From the IMG/VR virus record IMGVR_UViG_3300011013_000059, positions 1-29,188 of that record: 29,188 bases of DNA; one strand, given 5' to 3'. This DNA is from a virus. Shown here in pieces: positions 21,306-28,535 of the stretch. The position numbers and the translations under genes are program-made. Within the stretch, counting starts at the first letter, position 1, and each line of letters starts with the position of its first letter. The notes below the pieces were generated by a model that saw only the letters and a list, made by a program, of their open reading frames with translations, ran no database searches and was not told where the DNA came from.

Positions 21306-21600
21306 ACTCGTTACTTTGTCGGTGAATAATGTACGCTCGGGTAACGGAATTAATTAAACTCCAAGAGGATTGAGCAAGGGAGTAAACTCAGGTCTAAGGT
21401 TGGACGAGTGCTAGGAGGGTATCACTGCCCGTAGATAACAACCAGTTAAATAAGAGTGATTAATTATTTAACCCTTGAAAAGCTGTGAGTAGTATAAGCA
21501 TAGTTAGAGGATGTACTTAGTTGAAAAAATTATTTCTTTTTCTTCTAGGGTTTAGTCTATCCTCTTCCTACTGAAAGAAAGTAAAGCATAGTTATTAACT
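21306..21600 (+). ncRNA. Candidate structured non-coding RNA
   Basis: About 300 nt without a credible gene, and visibly richer in G and C than the flanking intergenic DNA up to about 21445. Several helices can be read on the plus strand: ACTC 21306-21309 with GAGT 21406-21409, GTTAC 21310-21314 with GTAAC 21341-21345, ACTCC 21358-21362 with GGAGT 21379-21383, GGTTG 21398-21402 with CAACC 21439-21443, GTTAAATAA 21445-21453 with TTATTTAAC 21464-21472, and AGAGGAT 21506-21512 with ATCCTCT 21559-21565. It starts at a promoter box. No match to tmRNA, RNase P RNA or group I intron cores is seen. No terminator lies before 21757, so the RNA may extend into the antirepressor leader. Confidence 0.55.
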
Positions 21601-21627
21601 AGTATAATAGTAATAATATAAATAGAG

Positions 21628-21658
21628 TTTGTATAATTAAAAAAAAGTTTTATATTTG
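21628..21658 (+). promoter_or_regulatory. Antirepressor promoter
   Basis: TTTG (21628-21631) and TATATTTG (21651-21658) are exactly 19 bp apart, a full match to the Bacteroidota promoter pattern. The expected start near 21665 gives a leader of about 105 nt before the antirepressor ATG. Confidence 0.8.
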
Positions 21659-21675
21659 TAGTTCTTCGTTTAGTG

Positions 21676-21757
21676 CTGACACCACTTTTTATATGATAAT
21701 ATTTTTTTAAACCTCCGTTGTAGATATGTGTCAGATATTTACTTCGGGGGTTTTTTT
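21676..21757 (+). promoter_or_regulatory. Leader attenuator with possible pseudoknot
   Basis: AAACCTCCG (21709-21717) pairs over nine positions with CGGGGGTTT (21745-21753), followed by T7 (21751-21757), an intrinsic terminator that ends 13 nt before the antirepressor ATG. CTGACAC (21676-21682) pairs perfectly with GTGTCAG (21728-21734), which lies in the terminator loop. The order a-b-a'-b' is that of an H-type pseudoknot. The leader should therefore stop most transcripts unless something releases it. Confidence 0.65.
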
Positions 21758-21770
21758 AAAACAATAAAAA

Positions 21771-22460
21771 ATGAGAGAATTAATTAAAGTACAAAAGAAT
21801 GATGATGGAAGCCAAGTTGTAGACGCAAGGGAGTTGCACGAGGTTTTAGGGGTATCAAGAGAATTTTCTAAATGGATTAAATCTAATTTAACTAATAGTC
21901 CATTCTTTGAAGAAGGTATTGATTATATTCTAATCGCCAATAATGGCGAAAAGAAATCTAATGCTCAAAAAGACTACGCATTAACACTAGATACTGCAAA
22001 GAAACTATCAATGGCTACTAGTACTGAAATGGGTAATAAGGTTAAAAACTATTTCTTAGAATGTGAAAAGAAACTATCCAGACCTAGAACGGCTTTAGAG
22101 TTAGCAAAGGAACAAGTTCTTTTACTAGAGGATTTAGAACGTACTCAAAAAGAATTAGACATCGCAATTAAGACTAAAGCAGAAATAGGAAGCAAAAGAG
22201 AGGCAACCGCAATGGCAACCGCATCAGCACAAACAAGAAAAGCCAAACTATTAGAAGCTGAACTAGACAAATCTATGGAGTACGCCTCTATAAAGAGGAT
22301 GCAAATGCTTAATCATGGTATTAAATTCAATTGGAGGTTATTAAAATCTAATGGAATAGAGATGGGAATTAAACCGATAGATATATTTGATGCTAATTAT
22401 GGAACTATCAAAGCATATCACAGAGAAGTGTGGAAGGAAACGTATAATTTAGAATTTTAA
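21771..22460 (+). CDS. AntA/AntB-type phage antirepressor
   Basis: This is a 229-residue protein. The AntA domain covers about 1-105: VVDARELHEVLGVSREFSKW, then FFEEGIDYILIANN, then DYALTLDTAKKLSMATSTEM and KVKNYFLECEKKL. The C-terminal part is a long helix (ELAKEQVLLLEDLERTQKEL, repeated Ala/Thr segment) and a final domain with MQMLNHGIKFNWRLLKSNGI and AYHREVWKETYNLEF. AntA proteins inactivate phage repressors to allow lytic growth. It is one of the few plus-strand genes and sits behind the promoter and terminator-type leader described here, so it is likely under tight control. Confidence 0.85.
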   Translation: MRELIKVQKNDDGSQVVDARELHEVLGVSREFSKWIKSNLTNSPFFEEGIDYILIANNGEKKSNAQKDYALTLDTAKKLSMATSTEMGNKVKNYFLECEKKLSRPRTALELAKEQVLLLEDLERTQKELDIAIKTKAEIGSKREATAMATASAQTRKAKLLEAELDKSMEYASIKRMQMLNHGIKFNWRLLKSNGIEMGIKPIDIFDANYGTIKAYHREVWKETYNLEF

Positions 22461-22470
22461 AAATATAATT

Positions 22471-22776
22471 ATGAAATTTTATACTATAACAGAATTAGCA
22501 GAAATGTGTTGTAAAACTGATAGGACTATTTATAGACATTTAAAAAATGTAAATTTACTTAAAAGTGATTTAACTAAGAATGGTAAAACAATACTATACT
22601 CTGAAAGGGTTTTAAATATATTATTAGGGAAACCTGACACAAGTGCAAAGGATAAGGAGATACAATCCCTAAACAATGAAATAGAAACTTTGAAGTTTGC
22701 TAATAAACAACTAAGTGAGTTTGCTCAACAGGCTTTTGACTTACTTAAACTAGAAAAGGTAAGTAGAAATCACTAG
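22471..22776 (+). CDS. Helix-turn-helix regulator with coiled coil
   Basis: This is a 101-residue protein. The N-terminal helix-turn-helix TITELAEMCCKTDRTIYRHL is followed by a wing (LTKNGKTILYSERVLNILLG). The rest is a coiled coil (AKDKEIQSLNNEIETLKFAN) that would allow dimer formation, as in plasmid and phage DUF536-type proteins. It lies 10 bp after the antirepressor and is co-transcribed with it, so it probably shares in the lysis/lysogeny or early/late switch. Confidence 0.7.
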   Translation: MKFYTITELAEMCCKTDRTIYRHLKNVNLLKSDLTKNGKTILYSERVLNILLGKPDTSAKDKEIQSLNNEIETLKFANKQLSEFAQQAFDLLKLEKVSRNH

Positions 22777-22779
22777 AAC

Positions 22780-22812
22780 AAAAAAAAGAGGGGTCGTTAA
22801 TTCAACCCCTCT
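22780..22812 (-). terminator. Terminator of the structural/lysis operon
   Basis: AGAGGGGT (22787-22794) and ACCCCTCT (22805-22812) form a perfect 8-bp stem with a 10-nt loop. On the minus strand it is followed by eight T (22787-22780). It ends the operon that finishes with the exonuclease gene and separates it from the convergent antirepressor genes, which it may also help to stop. Confidence 0.85.
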
Positions 22813-22868
22813 CTAAAACATAAAAACTATCAACACATGAAAGATAGTATAAATATACAACTTTTATT

Positions 22869-23648
22869 TTAAAATATGTTATTCTTGATTTTAAATTGTA
22901 GGAAATCCATGTAAGTTTTATTGTTGATTTTATAAGGTTGTTTACACTCCTTACACTTCATATAATGTTGAATCGTTCCAGCAGCCGTTGTGTAAGTCTT
23001 ATTTAATCCTATATGGTTTGTTCCACACTCAGGACAAGAAAACTTATCACCGCCTCTTAAAACAGTATAATTAGATTTATTTCTTACATAAGGTCTTAAC
23101 TTCTGATAGACTTCCTCTAAAGTTATTACATCACCATCGCAATAGTAATGCAAATGATCTAAAGCTTTTTGATTTTTATTGAATACAATATCAAACCAAG
23201 TCTCCATACCTCCAGAATCTATCTTTCTAGTTACATCTAAATACTTTGCAACCTCAGATAGTTTATTAGAAGGTAAGTTTAAATACTTCTTACAGAGTTT
23301 TAAAGTATCAATCATCGTATAAGTATCTCTCATATCAATACCGTGATAGATGGCTCTAGTTCTAATCCATTTAATATCAAATCTATCACCGTTATGTGCA
23401 ACAATCTCATCAGCTTTATCTAATTCCTTTATAAACTTCTTGACTAGTTTCTTGTCACATTGTTTATCTATGCCCCAGTCTAAATGATGGACTTGTTTAT
23501 CTCCTTCCCACTTCCAAGAAACGGAAATAATTTGAGCATATCTAATAATTTGATGTGGATGGATTACTTGATTATATCCAGGACGCCAAAAAGTACCCTC
23601 ACAAAATGAAGTCTCTATGTCATAAAACATTCTTTTCTTACCTTCCAT
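22869..23648 (-). CDS. RNase H-like 3'-5' exonuclease with zinc ribbon
   Basis: ATG at 23648 (MEGKKRMFYDIETSFCEGTF) is preferred to a TTG five codons upstream. The 259-residue protein has DEDD-type exonuclease motifs: FYDIETS (Exo I), VAHNGDRFDIKWI (Exo II) and LDHLHYYCDGDVITLEEVYQ (Exo III). A C-terminal zinc ribbon follows (FSCPECGTNH...MKCKECKQPY). This domain combination resembles the RNase H-like exonucleases of phages and could trim DNA or RNA ends. It is the last gene of the fibre/lysis operon, an odd place for a DNA enzyme. Confidence 0.8.
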   Translation of the reverse strand: MEGKKRMFYDIETSFCEGTFWRPGYNQVIHPHQIIRYAQIISVSWKWEGDKQVHHLDWGIDKQCDKKLVKKFIKELDKADEIVAHNGDRFDIKWIRTRAIYHGIDMRDTYTMIDTLKLCKKYLNLPSNKLSEVAKYLDVTRKIDSGGMETWFDIVFNKNQKALDHLHYYCDGDVITLEEVYQKLRPYVRNKSNYTVLRGGDKFSCPECGTNHIGLNKTYTTAAGTIQHYMKCKECKQPYKINNKTYMDFLQFKIKNNIF

Positions 23649-23671
23649 AGTTTTTTTATGCAAGATACTAA

Positions 23672-24097
23672 TTATTTCAATTGAAAATGCCCCTTGTCTT
23701 TATGTACTCCATTGATTACTACACCCCATTGAATATCAATATCTAATTCTTTAGCGCATTTTAAGATGTGTTTTCCGATTGGGTCTATGTGTTTAGAACT
23801 CCAACTTGCTTTGCGATTAACGTAAGCATAAAGATCAAAAGCGTGACCATAGCCATCTGATTTAATTAGGTGTTTACTATTTCTAGTCCAAGTTACCTTG
23901 GCTTTATGTAAATCCTTTGTCCTACCTTGTGCATAAAGTTCATCTTGTCTCTCTTGTGTTCTTGCTCCACCATCTCTAGGTATTCCGAAATCAAAAGGAC
24001 TATCTATAATAGAATATTCAATTAATGCGATTAGAGAAGGATGTACACCTTCTAGTCTTTGTCTACTTCTCTGTGATAGTTTGTAACCCATAATCAT
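23672..24097 (-). CDS. M15-family peptidase endolysin
   Basis: This 141-residue protein is of the VanY/Ply500-like M15 metallopeptidases, which cut the L-Ala-D-Glu or related peptide bonds of peptidoglycan. It has LSQRSRQRLEGVHPSLIALI at the start, then GGARTQERQDELYAQGRTK, then the zinc-binding SKHLIKSDGYGHAFDLYAYV and the final HKDKGHFQL carrying the last zinc-binding histidine. There is no signal peptide, so a holin is needed, and a holin-like gene lies just upstream. The start may instead be ATG 24091, and the ATG at 24097 overlaps the preceding gene by 35 bp. Confidence 0.9.
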   Translation of the reverse strand: MIMGYKLSQRSRQRLEGVHPSLIALIEYSIIDSPFDFGIPRDGGARTQERQDELYAQGRTKDLHKAKVTWTRNSKHLIKSDGYGHAFDLYAYVNRKASWSSKHIDPIGKHILKCAKELDIDIQWGVVINGVHKDKGHFQLK

Positions 24098-24272
24098 CTA
24101 TTTTATTTATTAATAACTTTCTAAATCGCTTTCTTTCTATTAAAGATAAATCTTTTATATCAAAATCCTCTAAAGGTTGTCCAAATAATTTAACGTCTTT
24201 ATCTATTCCGAACTTAAAAAGCAATTCATCAATAGACTGATTAACACATTTTTTTATCTTACTATTTGGCAT
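24063..24272 (-). CDS. Hypothetical protein in lysis cluster (69 aa)
   Basis: A 69-residue basic helical protein beginning MPNSKIKKCVNQSIDELLFK, with DIKDLSLIERKRFRKLLINK near the end. It lies between the holin-like and endolysin genes and overlaps both. No membrane segment or family motif is visible. It could be a lysis regulator, but only position suggests this. Confidence 0.5.
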   Translation of the reverse strand: MPNSKIKKCVNQSIDELLFKFGIDKDVKLFGQPLEDFDIKDLSLIERKRFRKLLINKIDDYGLQTITEK

Positions 24273-24558
24273 CCTTCAAGTCTTTTAGTTTGTCCTCTAT
24301 GGATTTTCGCATCTCTTCAATATCTCTTTTTAATTCGCTAAAACTATTAGAGTCTCTTTCTTGCGCTTTCTCTAGGTAACTCAACACTTTGTATAAGGCA
24401 TTAAGATTGTCTTTTTCAACCTCTCGTAAAAGGGTGTTTAAGGCTTCTATCTCTTTATCTTTTTTGCCTTCTCTTTTCATAAAATAAATAACACAAGCAA
24501 CAAGAAGTCCAATAACTCCACCACCTTTTGCTATTTCTACTAGAATCTCAGTTGTCAT
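24262..24558 (-). CDS. Holin-like protein (BhlA/UviB type)
   Basis: A 98-residue protein with one N-terminal membrane segment (AKGGGVIGLLVACVIYFM, about 9-26) followed by a basic stretch and a long charged coiled coil (ALNTLLREVEKDNLNALYKV and onward). This is the arrangement of BhlA/UviB-type holin-like proteins, which make or control membrane lesions that release the endolysin. It lies one gene upstream of the M15 endolysin. An alternative is a membrane anchor of other function. Confidence 0.6.
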   Translation of the reverse strand: MTTEILVEIAKGGGVIGLLVACVIYFMKREGKKDKEIEALNTLLREVEKDNLNALYKVLSYLEKAQERDSNSFSELKRDIEEMRKSIEDKLKDLKDAK

Positions 24559-24559
24559 T

Positions 24560-24937
24560 TTAATAGTTGTTTATAACGTAATTATCAATATAATTCTTTA
24601 TTTCATCTTTTTTTGTTGAATCAAAAATACCAGACAAAGGTAAAACAGCTATAACAGATTGAGCAGTAAACCAGTTGCCAGATTTTACTAACTCGCTTAA
24701 ATCTTTAATATGAGATTCAAAATTGAATATTTCAATGCTTGTATAGTCTCCATCTAAAAAAGATAGATATAGATTTCTTTGAGTTTGAGTATAATATAAA
24801 TCACCATCCTCTGCTCTTTCTATATATTTTGCATCCCATAAAAGGTCCCTTTCTGTACCTGTAACTAATGTATAATCAACTGGAGCAGAATCTTCAAATG
24901 CAATTGCCCCGTCTGCATGTTTATAAAATTGTCTCAT
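24560..24937 (-). CDS. Hypothetical fibre-associated protein (125 aa)
   Basis: This is a 125-residue acidic protein. The N-terminal MRQFYKHADGAIAFEDSAPV is followed by tyrosine-rich strands and YLSFLDGDYTSIEIFNFESH, and the C-terminal half is helical. It overlaps the fibre gene upstream by one base (TAATG), and its place directly after the fibre genes fits a fibre chaperone or small fibre subunit. No family is recognised. Confidence 0.5.
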   Translation of the reverse strand: MRQFYKHADGAIAFEDSAPVDYTLVTGTERDLLWDAKYIERAEDGDLYYTQTQRNLYLSFLDGDYTSIEIFNFESHIKDLSELVKSGNWFTAQSVIAVLPLSGIFDSTKKDEIKNYIDNYVINNY

Positions 24938-25494
24938 TATGCCATTCTGATTAATTGATATTTATTTAAACTATGATTGTAAATTGCAAGTGTAATCTGA
25001 TAGCCTACTAAATTTCTAGTCCCTGCCTGACCTCTTAACAAGATTCTATTATTAACTAAACTACTACCACTTTGATGTACGAATTTTATTCTAAAAGTTG
25101 TATTACTCATAAAACAAATGACTCTATTAACTCCACTTGGAGGGGCTTTGATACCTGTTATCCTTCTATCTTGTGAGCCAGATGTCAAATAAACAATATT
25201 AAAACCATCAACATCTAAGTTGTCCTTATCTGAACTCATGTTAATAGTTGTAGTACCTCCATTTATTTGAAAAGTTCCAAGAAAATTACCATAATCAAAT
25301 GCATCATCTTGAATGTTATTTGGATCATATACGCTTGCTTGCATATCTCCGCTTCCACCACCTCCACCGATTGCAGAACCGTCGAACTCAACATTTCCCG
25401 TATCACTATTAAAATAAAATCCTTCCTTATCTGTAAGTGCATTTATTTCAGCTTGCGTTAGGTTTACAAGCTTTAAAATATCATTTATCTCCAT
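24937..25494 (-). CDS. Tail fibre-like protein with glycine hinge
   Basis: This is a 185-residue protein. A short N-terminal helix (LKLVNLTQAEINALTDKEGF) is followed by FDGSAIGGGGGSGDMQASVY, and DPNNIQDDAFDYGN comes next. The GGGGGSGDM hinge followed by .SVYDP....DAFD is a recurring segment in phage fibre proteins. The rest is a beta-rich domain with GFNIVYLTSG, RVICFMSNTTFRIKFVHQSG and NLVGYQITLAIYNHS that would form a trimeric head for receptor contact. It overlaps the upstream fibre gene by one base. Confidence 0.7.
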   Translation of the reverse strand: MEINDILKLVNLTQAEINALTDKEGFYFNSDTGNVEFDGSAIGGGGGSGDMQASVYDPNNIQDDAFDYGNFLGTFQINGGTTTINMSSDKDNLDVDGFNIVYLTSGSQDRRITGIKAPPSGVNRVICFMSNTTFRIKFVHQSGSSLVNNRILLRGQAGTRNLVGYQITLAIYNHSLNKYQLIRMA

Positions 25495-26060
25495 TAGTTT
25501 AGTATTATGATTCTAAAATCTCCATCAGATATTGTACCCGCTCTACTAGCTTCTAACTCATTAACTCCGTTTCGTTGTATTCTCCAACCTACATCTCTTG
25601 AGTTAGAAATTCTATAAACTTGCGCCATAACGTCCAAAGAATTAAAATCATGTGTTATTGTAAAAGTTGTTCTACCCCCTGCAACTGTTCTAGTAACAGA
25701 GCTTTCAGAACTATCAAGGTTTATTGAAAAACGATTTACCTTTTGATTGATTAAATCTTCTAAACCGTTAAATATTTCATCATTCTTATTCAGCCATTGG
25801 CTACCAGTATCATAATACCAACCAGCACCATAGAAAGTCCCTCCCATTGTTCCAGGTAGCCACTTAGTACCTTGGCTGCTTAATACATAGGCAAATCTAC
25901 CAACTGTTGATGCTGGATTATTTAGTATTAAATCTGAATAGTTTGTATACTCACCAGAAAAAGGAGCACCACCGTTCGAATCAGAAGTAATAAGATATCC
26001 ATCATCTGTTAACTTTACATTTCTAAAAAACTCTACAAAATCTCCAGGTTGAAAACTCAT
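25494..26060 (-). CDS. Tail fibre-like protein
   Basis: This is a 188-residue protein. Residues 1-90 contain SNGGAPFSGEYTNYSDLILN, NPASTVGRFAYVLSSQGTKW and LPGTMGGTFYGAGWYYDTGS, a pattern seen in fibre and baseplate proteins (KWLPGT.GGT.Y..G.YY). The C-terminal half is beta-rich with SVTRTVAGGRTTFTITHDFN. It probably forms part of the fibre together with the 185-residue protein encoded next, the two genes overlapping by one base. The start overlaps the upstream small gene as ATGA. Confidence 0.65.
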   Translation of the reverse strand: MSFQPGDFVEFFRNVKLTDDGYLITSDSNGGAPFSGEYTNYSDLILNNPASTVGRFAYVLSSQGTKWLPGTMGGTFYGAGWYYDTGSQWLNKNDEIFNGLEDLINQKVNRFSINLDSSESSVTRTVAGGRTTFTITHDFNSLDVMAQVYRISNSRDVGWRIQRNGVNELEASRAGTISDGDFRIIILN

Positions 26061-26227
26061 CTTTTAACTATTTTTATCGCTCCATTAATATCTAATTTTA
26101 TTCTATTGTAAAAGTCCACATAATTTTTAACTTGCTCAGTCGATAGATTATCTATTTGAGAAACTACTTCAACATCATTATCATCAGTCATGGAAACATT
26201 ATTATAAAAACTTACTAAGTTTGGCAT
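26057..26227 (-). CDS. Small hypothetical protein (56 aa) between connector and fibre genes
   Basis: ATG at 26227 overlaps the TAA of the connector gene (TAATG) and the TGA at 26059-26057 overlaps the next ATG (ATGA). The 56 residues begin MPNLVSFYNNVSMTDDNDVE and contain a helix VVSQIDNLSTEQVKNYVDFY. Perfect junctions at both ends make it very likely real. The family is unknown. Confidence 0.7.
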   Translation of the reverse strand: MPNLVSFYNNVSMTDDNDVEVVSQIDNLSTEQVKNYVDFYNRIKLDINGAIKIVKR

Positions 26228-26775
26228 TATACTTGTCTTTTATGGTATTTATCAATTCTCTTTTTCTTAGGGATATAGATGCCACTAAAATAAGATGTAT
26301 CTTTTCTCTTTAAATTCTCATCATCATCTGGGTTTTGATACTGAGGAAATAGACTTTCATTATCACACAAATAAACATTAAGTCTTTTAGTGTAAAACTC
26401 TGCCATGTTTCTTACCCTATCATCTAAGTATTTAATCTCATTTAGTTCACTTGAAGTTGACCACTCGCTCGACTCTTTGCTTATCGCTTTATTTGTAAAC
26501 TTGTAGTTGAGATGTGGCATAACCTCGTAAAAAGTCCACTCAATTAACATAGGTTGTATGTAGTCTATTAATAAAGTAGTCTCATCAGCGTTTAGATCAT
26601 CATTAACCACACCCTCTTTTAACCTATTGTAAAAAGTAGTTCCTAATGCTTGTTGAACTTTAGTATCTTGCGCCTTATAAATGAATGGTACTAGGATATC
26701 ATCATCTACATTATCCTGTATAGTTGTATTCCTTTTTAAAAGGTCTAAACTTATAAACTTTACTTTATCACTCAT
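26227..26775 (-). CDS. Head-tail connector-like protein (DUF6712 type)
   Basis: A 182-residue protein of mostly helical character. It has FISLDLLKRNTTIQDNVDDD, then VPFIYKAQDTKVQQALGTTF, then LIDYIQPMLIEWTFYEVMPH and a C-terminal basic end. The pattern of helices with I..AQ...VQ..LGT.FY..L.E resembles the DUF6712 proteins of Bacteroidota phages, which occupy the head-tail connector position next to the portal. The portal gene directly precedes it with an 8-bp overlap. Confidence 0.7.
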   Translation of the reverse strand: MSDKVKFISLDLLKRNTTIQDNVDDDILVPFIYKAQDTKVQQALGTTFYNRLKEGVVNDDLNADETTLLIDYIQPMLIEWTFYEVMPHLNYKFTNKAISKESSEWSTSSELNEIKYLDDRVRNMAEFYTKRLNVYLCDNESLFPQYQNPDDDENLKRKDTSYFSGIYIPKKKRIDKYHKRQV

Positions 26776-27898
26776 CTTCTACTGTGTTATCTGGTTCGTT
26801 ACTCTCTTCCATTCCATACTCATTCAACTTTAATTCCTCATTATAACCACCGTATTTAAGAATCTCATTTAAAACACCTTCAATATTCTCTTGTCTTGGT
26901 GTTATGTAGCTCAATTGGAACTCCTTTAACAGCTCCATTCTTTCGTCTGTTCCCGATAGTTTACCAGGAGTCAAAACGACCATCTGAGGCGGTATTTCGT
27001 GACCCCTCGCTATTTGAATTTCGCTTTGTTCTATAAGCATATTAAAACGATCATCCGAATCATTTAAAACAACAGGCGTTAACTCTGGTGCATTATCTTT
27101 ACCCTCTGAGAATGAAAGGAAATAGTTTCCAGCGTTTTGTGTTCCCTTATATCTATCCTCGAAGTCGCTATAATACTCATCCATTTCCTCAGGCTCAGGA
27201 ATACCCGTAGCAAAGTTTAAGATAAATGATGGATGATAACCTTGCTTTAATTGGTTAATGTGAAATCTACTAATCTCGTAGTCCATCTCAATCCAATTCA
27301 TACAATTAGAGTAAGACTCAACAGGGTAAATGTCGTAAAAAGGATTGTACTCATAGTAAACGTATATTTGTTTACCTTGCTTGATGTATGGATTCCACTC
27401 TCTAATAGGAACGGGCTTAAACTCTGCTTTTCTAGAGTTCTCCCAATCGTGACTAAAGAAGAAATGTGGATAAGGTACTTCCTCACACTCTATACCTCGT
27501 CTTAATTTATGAATAGGAATGTGTTTAATGCTTGTAACTGTTGAACCGTCTAAACTCCAAATCACTTCAAAAGCAAAACCATTGATTATTTCATAGTCTA
27601 AATCTGCTTTCTTAGTTTCCTTAACTAGTTTTGTCTTATCTACAAACATTTGCAAGCTCTCATCTTGTATATCTTGAAAACCTTTACCAGTTGATAAAGC
27701 AACTTTCTTATTTATGATGGATTTACTAGTAGATGACCCCGTATAATTATACATTTCAAAAGTATTATTAGGATAGTTGTTTTTTTCTCCCCATTCTATC
27801 CAACCTTTTGAAGGCTTGTACTTATTTACAGGAGGTGTATAAGCCTCATTAAAATTAATTACCCTAAAAGGTATAGTATTATTCTTTTTGTTCTTCAT
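26768..27898 (-). CDS. Portal protein
   Basis: A 376-residue portal, the dodecameric ring through which DNA enters and leaves the head. It shows KGWIEWGEKNNYPNNTFEMY near the start (the common W..WG..N.YP of Bacteroidota portals), SIINKKVALSTGKGFQ, then YEIINGFAFEVIWSLDGSTV, HIPIHKLRRG, and in the C-terminal helical part IARGHEIPPQMVVLTPGKLS followed by a polar acidic tail. Its gene is about 16 kb upstream of the terminase genes, with replication genes between them, which is unusual. Confidence 0.87.
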   Translation of the reverse strand: MKNKKNNTIPFRVINFNEAYTPPVNKYKPSKGWIEWGEKNNYPNNTFEMYNYTGSSTSKSIINKKVALSTGKGFQDIQDESLQMFVDKTKLVKETKKADLDYEIINGFAFEVIWSLDGSTVTSIKHIPIHKLRRGIECEEVPYPHFFFSHDWENSRKAEFKPVPIREWNPYIKQGKQIYVYYEYNPFYDIYPVESYSNCMNWIEMDYEISRFHINQLKQGYHPSFILNFATGIPEPEEMDEYYSDFEDRYKGTQNAGNYFLSFSEGKDNAPELTPVVLNDSDDRFNMLIEQSEIQIARGHEIPPQMVVLTPGKLSGTDERMELLKEFQLSYITPRQENIEGVLNEILKYGGYNEELKLNEYGMEESNEPDNTVEDE

Positions 27899-27901
27899 TT
27901 T

Positions 27902-28285
27902 TTAAGGGTTAAATGTATATTCGTCGGGTTTATCGTCAAAAGTACTGACTACAATATCGTCACCATTGACAACACATTTTCCAGACTCTACAATTCCAAC
28001 GGCATCAGCAAAATCCGTACTAGTAGATTCCCATGCAAAGTAATCATAAGTAGTAGCCTCTAAACTTATTACACTATTTGGTAAATCCTCTGTATCATCC
28101 TCAGTTAAAATAAACTCATTCCACCTAGAAGTATCTATTGAAATGTCAGTACCTAAGTAAACTACTTTAGAATCGTTGTTTTGATTACTAACCAACTCCA
28201 ATAAATAAAATACAGGCGCAATAGTTGTTTTCTCTGTAAGAGTTAAGACTATATTATTCGCTTGGGCTTTCTGTATTGTTATCAT
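27902..28285 (-). CDS. Conserved structural-region protein (127 aa)
   Basis: A 127-residue, acidic, beta-rich protein. The opening ITIQKAQANNIVLTLTEKTT and APVFYLLELVSNQNNDSKVV, followed by RWNEFILTEDD and YDYFAWES, matches a family I recognise from Bacteroidota phage and prophage structural regions with no assigned function. It precedes the portal by 3 bp and overlaps the upstream gene by 32 bp. Confidence 0.6.
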   Translation of the reverse strand: MITIQKAQANNIVLTLTEKTTIAPVFYLLELVSNQNNDSKVVYLGTDISIDTSRWNEFILTEDDTEDLPNSVISLEATTYDYFAWESTSTDFADAVGIVESGKCVVNGDDIVVSTFDDKPDEYTFNP

Positions 28286-28439
28286 CTTCTTTCTTTTCCT
28301 TTACTTTTGTAAAATATTCTTTCCCAAATCTATTGTATAGAAGTGTTAATACTCCCTCGCTTAGATCATCGCTCAACGTGGCAGAAATACCGCCACCTTT
28401 CAAAACTTTACCTAAATACTTTCTTTTTACCTTATACAT
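28254..28439 (-). CDS. Small conserved protein (61 aa), first gene of the portal operon
   Basis: A 61-residue basic-to-acidic protein beginning MYKVKRKYLGKVLKGGGISA, with LSDDLSEGVLTLLYNRFGKE in the middle. The Y.V..KYLGK......I...LS......LY...G..Y pattern is familiar from short proteins near structural genes in Bacteroidota phages. No minus-strand TAnnTTTG promoter is visible upstream (28440-28500), so a phage-specific promoter is likely. Confidence 0.55.
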   Translation of the reverse strand: MYKVKRKYLGKVLKGGGISATLSDDLSEGVLTLLYNRFGKEYFTKVKEKKEDDNNTESPSE

Positions 28440-28495
28440 AATTACATTATTTACTATTAAATATTAATTATTATAAAATGTTTTATTAAAGTTTA

Positions 28496-28526
28496 TTTGT
28501 TTTATTATAAATAATATTTATATTTG
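28496..28526 (+). promoter_or_regulatory. Promoter of the plus-strand island
   Basis: TTTG (28496-28499) and TATATTTG (28519-28526) are exactly 19 bp apart. The predicted start near 28533 leaves only about 3 nt before ATG 28536, so the first gene could be read from a leaderless transcript or from the in-frame ATG at 28557. Confidence 0.75.
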
Positions 28527-28535
28527 CTTAACGTA

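Noticed and set aside
21306-21600. tmRNA, RNase P RNA, group I intron or tRNA in the gene-free region
   Set aside because: No tag frame or CCA-ended tRNA-like part, no conserved P4 sequence, no intron core motifs and no T-arm were found.
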